Origin: Pachyseris speciosa
Taxonomy: Eukaryota; Cnidaria; Anthozoa; Scleractinia; Pachyseridae
Assembly (NCBI GenBank): GCA_016490735.1
Contig: JAEMWC010000083.1
Span: 345,001 to 409,000 of the forward strand
Length of the DNA: 64,000 nucleotides
Reading direction: 5' to 3'
The notes below the pieces were generated by a model, which saw only the letters and a list, made by a program, of their open reading frames with translations, made no database searches and was not told the DNA's origin. Shown here piece after piece: positions 23,901 through 32,900 of this stretch; position 1 is the first letter of the stretch; each line of letters opens with the position of its first letter. The translations under genes were made by a program, and so were the position numbers.

Positions 23901-26900
23901 TTGGAGCAAAGCCTATAATCGTCAAATTTGTCAGTCACAAAAAGAAAGCTGAACTTTACAAGCAGCGAACAAAATTGAGGAACACCTCTTTGTCGGTTGT
24001 TTTTCCCGAGTCATCTGCTGCTTCGATTGTCTCTTCGAAAGGCATATATATAAACGAGAACCTAACCTCTTTCAGACGAGAGCTGTTGAAGGAAGCCAAC
24101 AAAAAACGTAAGAACAATATTATTTCAAGTGCTTGGACTATAGATGGAAAAGTTTTTGTTAAAATCTCCCCGGCGAGTAGACCGATAAGAATCTACGACA
24201 AAAACAACTTAGAAGACCTTCAAGAATTGATAAATTTCCGTTATCTTTATTGATCTCTAGGCGTTTCACTGATATGACCTGTTACATCTTTTAAAAGGAG
24301 ATTGGGAAATTCTAATCTTTTTTTTTCCTCCCGCGCTATACTACCAAATGCTCTTAAACATAATTATTTTAGGGGTGTCTTATTATATATGCTTTTGTGT
24401 TTACTTTCTTTTCTTCCACGCAACTTCAATGTCGTCGCTTCCAATTAGGTTTAATTTTCTGTTATTTTTTACTTGTGCACAGCACTCTATTGCTTTCTAT
24501 TTAACTGTTTTGTTTGGTTTTTCTGAGCAAAACAAACTTTTTCCTAAACAAAAGTTCGAAGCTAGGAATTATATGCAAATCGGCTACAAATGCAAAACAG
24601 CCAATTTAATTTCTCTAAATTCCGCGTAAAACAATGGATTTGAAAATAGCTTCACTTAAAGTGCATATCACCCCAAAATATTTTTTCGCTACATTGAACC
24701 TTTGCACCGCTTCGAAACGCGTTTCACCTTTCCTTTCTCTTTTTTACCAATTGCTAACTTTTCATAGTATTTCAAAGTTGCGAAAAATTGAGCATCGTTG
24801 TTTCACGACCGAGTCAGAAGGGGAGTGGGTCTATTCCCGGGTTGACGTCACAAACTGATTTGCATGCATGTTTACAAAGACTTGATGCGATGCAAATCAG
24901 TTTGTGACGTCAACCCGGGAATAGACCGACTCCCCTTCTGACTCGGTCGTGAAACAACGATGCTCAATTTTTCGCAACTTTGAAATACTATAAAAAGTTA
25001 GCAATTGGTAAAAAAGAGAAAGGAAAGGTGAAACGCGTTTCGAAGCGGTGCAAAGGTTCAATGTAGCGAAAAAATATTTTGGGGTGATATGCACTTTAAT
25101 GTCAGGGGAATAGGGAACAACACTAAAAGAAGAGAGGTGTTTAATTGGCTGAGATCAAAAAAACTCTCAATATACATGCTGCAAGAGGTCCATTGTTCTG
25201 AAAACACCGCGAATCTATGGGCTTGTGAATGGGGCTATAAAACGTTTTTTAGTTGTTGTTCAAGCAATAAAGCGGGAGTCAGCATTCTTTTCAACAACAC
25301 TTTTAATTTACAGATCCTTAAGGTTTTTTCAGACCCAAACGGCCGCGTCATAATTTGTGACATCGAAGCAAACAGCAAACCTTTAACTTTGGCTAACATA
25401 TACGCCCCCAATGAAGACGATCCAAATTTCCAATAAGGACAAAAAAGGAGGCCTCGCGAAAACTCATAAGAATGCTTTGAAAGTAGTACAGGATCTCTCC
25501 GAGAGCCTCGAATTGTCTGATGCATGGAGAATTCTCAACCCGGAGGCCACGAGATATACTTGGCGCCAACGGCAACCTGATATCCACTGCAGACTTGATT
25601 TCTTTCTTGTAAGCCAATCATCTATTTGTAATATCACTCAGCCAGATATTATTCCAGGGTTTAAAACTGACCATTCCATGATTACCCTTAGCTTATCCTT
25701 ACATTCAAATCCGAGGGTAAAAGGGTTTTGGAAGTTGAACACTTCATTTCTGTCTGACGCCAGGTACCTCGAAGAAATAAGAACAACAATTCAAGAAACC
25801 GCAATTGAATATGAAAATGATGTCTCGGTAAATCCCGCCTTACTCTGGGAGATGGTAAAACTTAAAGTACGCTTAAAGTACGCTGCTTATCACAAATCAG
25901 CAACAACAAAGAGAGAAAACGAGCTGGAAAATACAATAACCATACTACAAAAACAACTTGACATGGCAAACAATAATGAACCCCAAAATCAGAGTATTAT
26001 AGAGAGAATCAATTTATTAAAACGCGATCTCGAAAAAATAATCGAACATCGGACTAAAGGTGCAATTCTCAGATCAAAGTCCCTGTGGTATAATGAAGGA
26101 GAAATAAACACCAAGTACTTTCTTAATCTTGAAAAAAGACATTTTAAACAAGGGACAATTAGTCAACTGAAAATTAACGAGACAGATTTCGCCACTTCCG
26201 ACAAAGCAATCCTATCTGAATGTGAATCCTTCTACAAACACCTTTACACTTCCAAAGTCAACAATGACTTTGCATTGGACTTCTTTCAACAAGCGAACGA
26301 AACTGTCTTAAGTCACGAGGAACGAAATTTTTGCGAAGGCTTTTTATTCGAAAAAGAATGCGCAGAAGCTGTAAAGAGTATGGATTCAAACAAAACGCCT
26401 GGAACAGATGGCCTACCAGCCGAGTTTTATAAAATTTTTTGGAAAGATATTTCCACTTTGTTAGTTTCGGCTCTCAACTATGCCTTTGAATCTGGCTGCC
26501 TCTCCATAACACAAAGACGGGGTGTCATTAAGCTTATTCCGAAAAAGGATGCGGAACTGTACTACATAAAAAACTCTTTTAAACACGGACTATAAGATCG
26601 CTGCAAAAGCTCTTGCAAATCGAATCAAATCTGTACTTCCCAGCATCATAAACAACGATCAGACAGGATTTATGAAGAACAGATTTATTGGAGAAAATAT
26701 CCGTCTCATAGACTGCATCATCCAATATGCCGCAAAGGAAAATATTCCTGGTTTACTGCTCTTTATAGACTTCGAAAAAGCTTTCGACTCGCTCGAATGG
26801 TCTTTTATCGTTAACTCCTTACGCTTCTTCGCGTTTGGCCCATCGATCATTAATTGGGTAAAAGTTCTCTATTGCGAAACGGAAAGTTGTGTTCTAAATA

Positions 26901-29900
26901 ACGGGTGGTCAACCAACTTTTTCCAGACTCTTCGAGGCGTTACACAAGGCTGCCCCTTGTCGCCATATCTATTTATCCTTTCCGCTGAAGTGTTAGCCGA
27001 GGCAGTTAGAAACAACGTAAACATAAAAGGCATCTCTGTTGACAATAACGAAATTAAAATTAGCCAATATGCAGACGATACCACACTTATTTTGGATGGC
27101 TCAAGAGAAGCGCTTGCTTCAGCACTTAATTTGCTAGATGACTTCAGTAAAGTCTCGGGTCTCAGACTAAACAACAAAAAAACGGAAGCTCTTTGGATAG
27201 GTTCCAGCATTGGCAATGAACAGCTTATTTTGCCAGGAAGGGATTTTAAGTGGCCGAAATGTAAGGTGAAAACCTTAGGGTTGTGGTTGTCAGTCAAACC
27301 TGAAATATCTGCACGCTTAAATTATAATGAAAAGATTGAAAAGATAAGAAAAATTCTGAGCTGCTGGAAGTATCGTAGGCTAACCTTGCTGGGGCGAATC
27401 ACCGTGCTTAAGTCCTTAGCCGCCTCGCAACTAGTCTATTTGCTATCTCCCATGCCTTCCAATTATCACGCAATAAATGAGATTAATACATTGTTTTATC
27501 AATTCCTTTGGAACGGGAAGGGAGACAAAATCAAACGAAAAATTATGATTAATGACTATTGCGAGGGTGGCCTTAAGATGATTGACCTTGTCTCTTTCAA
27601 CAAATCGCTTAAAACAACTTGGATAAAAAAATACTTGGATTCCACGAACAACGGAAAATGGAAAGTTTTTATCGACTTAGCCTTGAAAAATCACGGAGGC
27701 AAAAACGTATTTATTGGTAACCTTAATACAAAAGATACAAAAAAGTCGATCATAGTCTCCGACGTGTTTCTCGAAGAAATATTGGAAATTTGGGCGGAAG
27801 TTAATTTCGAACAGCAATTAGTGTCTTTGGAGCATTTCCAAGAACAAAACCTATGGCACAATTCCTTAATAAGAATAGAAAACAAACCAATCTTCTTTAA
27901 GGACTGGTGCTCAAAAGGCATTACTAAAGTAAAACATTTGCAAAAACCAGAATGCAATAGCTACCTTTCTCTAAAAGATTTCCAGGTAAAATACGACCTG
28001 AATGCTGCTCCACTTCGTTTTTACGGCCTTATATCAGCTGTCAAGGCACTTGGTAATAGCAGCCTCAAGCAAGTGAACGATGATAAACAAGAATACGAAC
28101 CTCTTAGCACAAAACTTTTAAAGTCCAAAAAAGTTAGTGCACTGGTATATAAATCCTTAGTCAGAAACAAAGGTGGAATTCCAAGGAATAGCCAAAAGAA
28201 ATGGCTTATGGACTGCAGTTTGAGCAGTGAAAACCTCGACTGGAGCTCGGCATATCTTTTGGCTTTGCGGTGCACCAAAAGCACAAAGTTAATAGAATTC
28301 CATTTTAAACTTCTTCACAGACGTCTGGCAACTAACAATTTCCTGTTCAAAATTAAGCTGAAGGAAAATGAAAATTGCACCTTCTGTCAAAACGCGCCTG
28401 AAACACTAATACATCTTTTTTGGACATGTCAAAAAACCTCTAAGCTCTGGAAAAGTATAGTGGAATGGCTACAAAATTTGAATATTATACAGAACAATTT
28501 CACGCTACTGAATATTACTGCTCTCGGACTAAAGCCTGACACCTCGAAATATGCCCTCCAAATTAACTACTGTTTACTGCTAGCACGATATCGTATCTGG
28601 CTTGCTAAAACAAACGAAACTTTACCCCACTTTGAGCATTATCTGCTTTTTCTGAAATCAAGATACGAGCTGGAGACAAAAGGTGGTGACAGGAAAAAGT
28701 GGGAACCTCTTGCAGTGTATATTGAGCTTAAAAAAACTTCTGTATTTCAAATGGATATCTGTATGACCCTATTCTTGCAAGACGTAATTGACGCTTTTCT
28801 TCTCTAACCTGAAATAAGACTCTCTTTAAAGCTTAAATCAGCGCCGATAGATGATAAATATTGTAGCTTGGCCTGTACTAGTACCAGCTCTGTATTGCTC
28901 CGTTTTGTTTTATTTTGCTTATTTGTGTTTTCTATTTTTATCTAGTTCGCTTTTTTTTTCTCGTATTTGCATGTCCTTTTGTAACTTCATTTTGTATTTC
29001 ACTTTTAATTTCTTTTCGCTCATGTTTTTCCACAAATGTAATGTTTAAAACATAGCACGGTAAAACAATAATTTATTGTAATGTAGTGTATTATTCTGTA
29101 GAAAAAAAAAAGTAAAACGCACTGAATCTTCGTTTAACACTCACGGTTGCCAGTAAATTAAGAAAAAAAATAATTAAATGTTTGAGAATTGAAAACTTGA
29201 ATGACTCTGTCAGTAAATGTCAGATTTTGAATCATAGTCTCATGACCTTATTTGATTCCGGTATTTCAAATATAAACAAGCATGCAATATATTTGTAAGA
29301 ACCTCGTGTCTATAAAGTTTAAACATAGTAGGTATCAATTAAAGGTTTGAAAGAAAAAAGTGACTCGGCCTTTTGAATACTACGGGGTAAGAGGTTAAAA
29401 AAAAGCTGAGCCCGAATATCTAAAAGTTCGTTTTGCAAGGCTAAGTTTGGGTTGGGGCAGGTGCAAATCTGTTCTTCTGCGAGTATTGTAGCTATGCACA
29501 TTATAATTTCTAGTGAAATAGTTATTCAAATATTTAGGAATGAAAGAAGATTTTTTGAGACTATCCGACTATCTGACTATTTCTCATCTTTTAAAGTAAG
29601 CATATCGACATCTTGGAAACAGCTTATAGGAACGTGCATACATGAATATGTAGCTTGTCTGTAAAAGCCCATTCATATGAGTCGTCAATCATCCTCCATA
29701 ATCCCTCAATGACTAAATAGGACTAGTTCAAATAAACGTGAGCATTCTTGGTCGCGAAATCGAGTGCACACTTTGAGTGGCATTGTCTCACAAGGTTTAG
29801 TCAAAGATTATTCAGAATGTCTGTTATGCCTACAATCAATCTTCCCGTAAGCGACTGTCAAAGATGTAGTCGATTACAGGAGGCGATCGCTGACGATATG

Positions 29901-32900
29901 TTGGACCACAGAAACTCTCCATTTCAAGTAATTAGCATATGATAACAACAGGCCAGGGTGTTACTCCAAGCCGCTGTGGTCATCTAAGTCCATATATCAT
30001 ATTTTGGAGAGAGAGCAGCCAGATTATATCCAGGAATCATGATGATTGCCAAACTTTATGAAAGTTGTCTAATTAACAAATAAAGAAGCCTCGCCTGTGA
30101 TCTGTTCTGTTGTAAAGCACGCAGGAAGCGGATAGAGCACGAAAGAAGTGTAGGGGAAACACTCGACTACGTCTCGTGTTTTCCCTACTTCTTGAGTGCT
30201 CTATCCGCTTCCTAAGTGCTTTACAACAGAACAGATTACAGGCGAGGCTTCTTTATTTGTTTTATAATAAAGAATTTCTTAATTTCCCCACGCATTCGGC
30301 TAAAATTTTTGGAAAACTTTATTTTCCAAATCGTACGAGTGGCGTGAGCCTTACACCCTCCGTACATCTGTACTCTGATAAGGTACGCTAAAACAGACCA
30401 ATCACAATCCTTGTTAGAATGGTTCAAAACATTTTATTGGTTGAAACAGACCAAAGCTGTCAAAATGTCAAATCATCTAAGTTCGGAAACCATCAAAGTG
30501 CGAGTAGTCGCGAGTAGTTTTTTGGCCTAAAATCGGGATCGAAAAGCAAATTGTTCAGTAAAATCCAGCTGAAATTCGCTAAAAAATCTGTAAAGATCAA
30601 GAGCTATATTTAAAAGATACTCAGGAAGATGAATTTCCGAGTGATAAACGGAATAGCAAAAGAGGTTTCACGTGAAAAGCTTAAAACTTGGATCGACTTC
30701 GATGGAAACCTGGCGTAGCTGAATTGTGTGGTTGAAAAAGAAAATGATTCAACGCCTCAAGGGCTTTTACTTTACCATGGCATCTTGCAGCTCACCAAAA
30801 AGGTTCACAGAACAGTTTACCATTAATGAGAGGAACGAGTAGCTCAAACTCGGTAGAAACCGTTGGGACAAACAGTTTGTTGTTTACGGAGGCCTGTTTT
30901 TAAGTGGATGTGTATTTTCAAGTGGTGGAACCTCAGTCTACAGCGCAGGTAAATAAATTGAAGCTTTGAACATTTGGTTTGATCTTTGTTACTTTTGTTC
31001 AGGACTGAAACTCATATTTATCTCTCGACTGGATGTAAATAATAATCATCTACACTCGTTTTGGACGCAAATTAAAAAGTAGTTGAGTTGTTTGTTTGTT
31101 TGGCTTGCGAAGGAAAGTGTTTTCATTCGCTTGGCTGACTGTTTTTCGACGTGCCTCGGCATTGTTGAGAAAAATTTACCCTTCTGTTTTTAACACGTAA
31201 TTGGAATGAGTCCTCGTGAAATTGAGGGTTAATATCACTTGTGTTTCCAGAGGTTGCTGAAATTGCCCTTGTCGCTGCGCAACTCGCACAATTTCAGCAA
31301 TTTCTAATTCTGAAAACACCCGTGATATTAATATCATGCTGTTATTTGTGGTGTTACTCGCAGAAGCATCTTCCAAATCCATTGAGGCTAAGAGCTCGTT
31401 TTCATACTCGATTTCTGGGTCTTATAAGACGCCTCACTCAAAATAAAAACCGAAGGAAAAATTCAGAAACTGGTCGGCCACTTTTCATTTGGGTCGACTC
31501 GATTTGCGTGAGACCGTAGCCGGCCGTGCATCTGTACTCTGATAAAGTACGCTGTTTTAACCAATCAGAGCGCGCGTTATATCAAAACTTTATTATAATG
31601 CGATATATGGCACAGATCTTCAGTTTGCTACAAATGGAACCTTTAATCGTTTTGGGGGAACTGAACAAGAACTAATAACCACTGGATTTCTTGTTCTTTA
31701 AAATGCAGCTCGACAGTTCAACCCTTTAGACTCTCTAAGAGGCCGCAGCGTCGATTATGTAGTTAGTGGTCGCTTACGGGAAGGTCAAAAGCAATTCAAC
31801 ATTTCAAACAGTTTGCTCTAAAAGTAGCAATGCTTAAAAGAAGTGTTCGCTCACGATAGTTTCCAATGAAACTGATTCAGCAAAAGTGGTCACTCGAACG
31901 GGAAATTGTATCAGTCAGCCTAACAGAGCAAGTATTTGCTAAGTTTTATCAATGAGATAATAACTGCTTTTCGACCATCCTGTTTCTGAACATTGGGGAG
32001 CTTGATCATAGCGTCATAGAGCTGTGATGCCTTATCTTTAAATACAAAAAAGTTGTAATTATTAACGTATTACTCCATGACATTTATACCAGGTATTTAG
32101 CGATCCTGTTTAACAATCAAATGAATCGAATCGTTTGATCAGGCTCGCTTCGATTGAAGTGCAGGCCTATCGTGTGTACGTTGGGTTGTTGCCAAATTTA
32201 TTGCATTGTATCAATACTGGGCGGAATAAAACTATTGTTACCTTCAATCTCGGCTCGTAGTCTTTGGTTTTAAGAAACCAGTTCCTCTTGTCTTTTTCTC
32301 AGCTCGTCGATTACCCCTTCTGGTCTTTGGAGGATTTCGTCGGGATGTAGTCAGATGCCAGCCCAGTAATTAGACCTCACGGCTCGGCGAATTTCACCAT
32401 TCGAGGCTAGGTTCACTTTCTTTACTGTGTACTCCACTCTGTTGTAAACAGCGTTTCCTACACGAGCGCGACAACAAGAGGACAGCGTATAGCCGATTTT
32501 TCCCAAATTGAACTGAAGTGCGTCAAACACTTCGTTGGGGCTGTTAAGTCGTCTCCACTCCCAAAGAGCTTCTCCGTTGATTCGAAGATGGAACAGCGGG
32601 TTTAAACTACCTGTCAACGGCTGAGACATATTTAAGAAAGCAGGGTTGACCGGAGATTTTATGAGCTCTGAAAAGAGCTCCCGATCAACACGCTGCTTTT
32701 CTTGAACGGAACACATGGCATAAATCTTAATTTTTGAGACGATCTTGGTGTTTCTTTTGCTGCGGCAAACGAAGAGTGTTACGATTAAGCTGCTTTGATA
32801 TACATTGCTAATGATTACGCTTCCGAATTCGTTCAATAAGAACAGATAACTGGAAGCTTGCGAAGTATTGTTAGCGCAACATCTCAATTTCAATGCTTAA

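Larger units (their letters stand above)
23211..29109 (+). mobile_element. Near full-length Tx1/L1-like LINE with 15-bp target duplication
   Basis: The element is flanked by AAGTAAAACGCACTG at 23196-23210 and 29110-29124 and ends in an A tract (29102-29109). It has a 5' UTR of about 130 bp, ORF1 (23339-24253), ORF2 (24634-28807) and an AT-rich 3' UTR. It sits in intron 3 of receptor gene 2 in the sense direction. The long matching duplication and almost open frames suggest fairly recent insertion. Defects are confined to ORF2: a MITE insertion, an internal deletion near 25430 and a short deletion near 26570. Confidence 0.9.
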
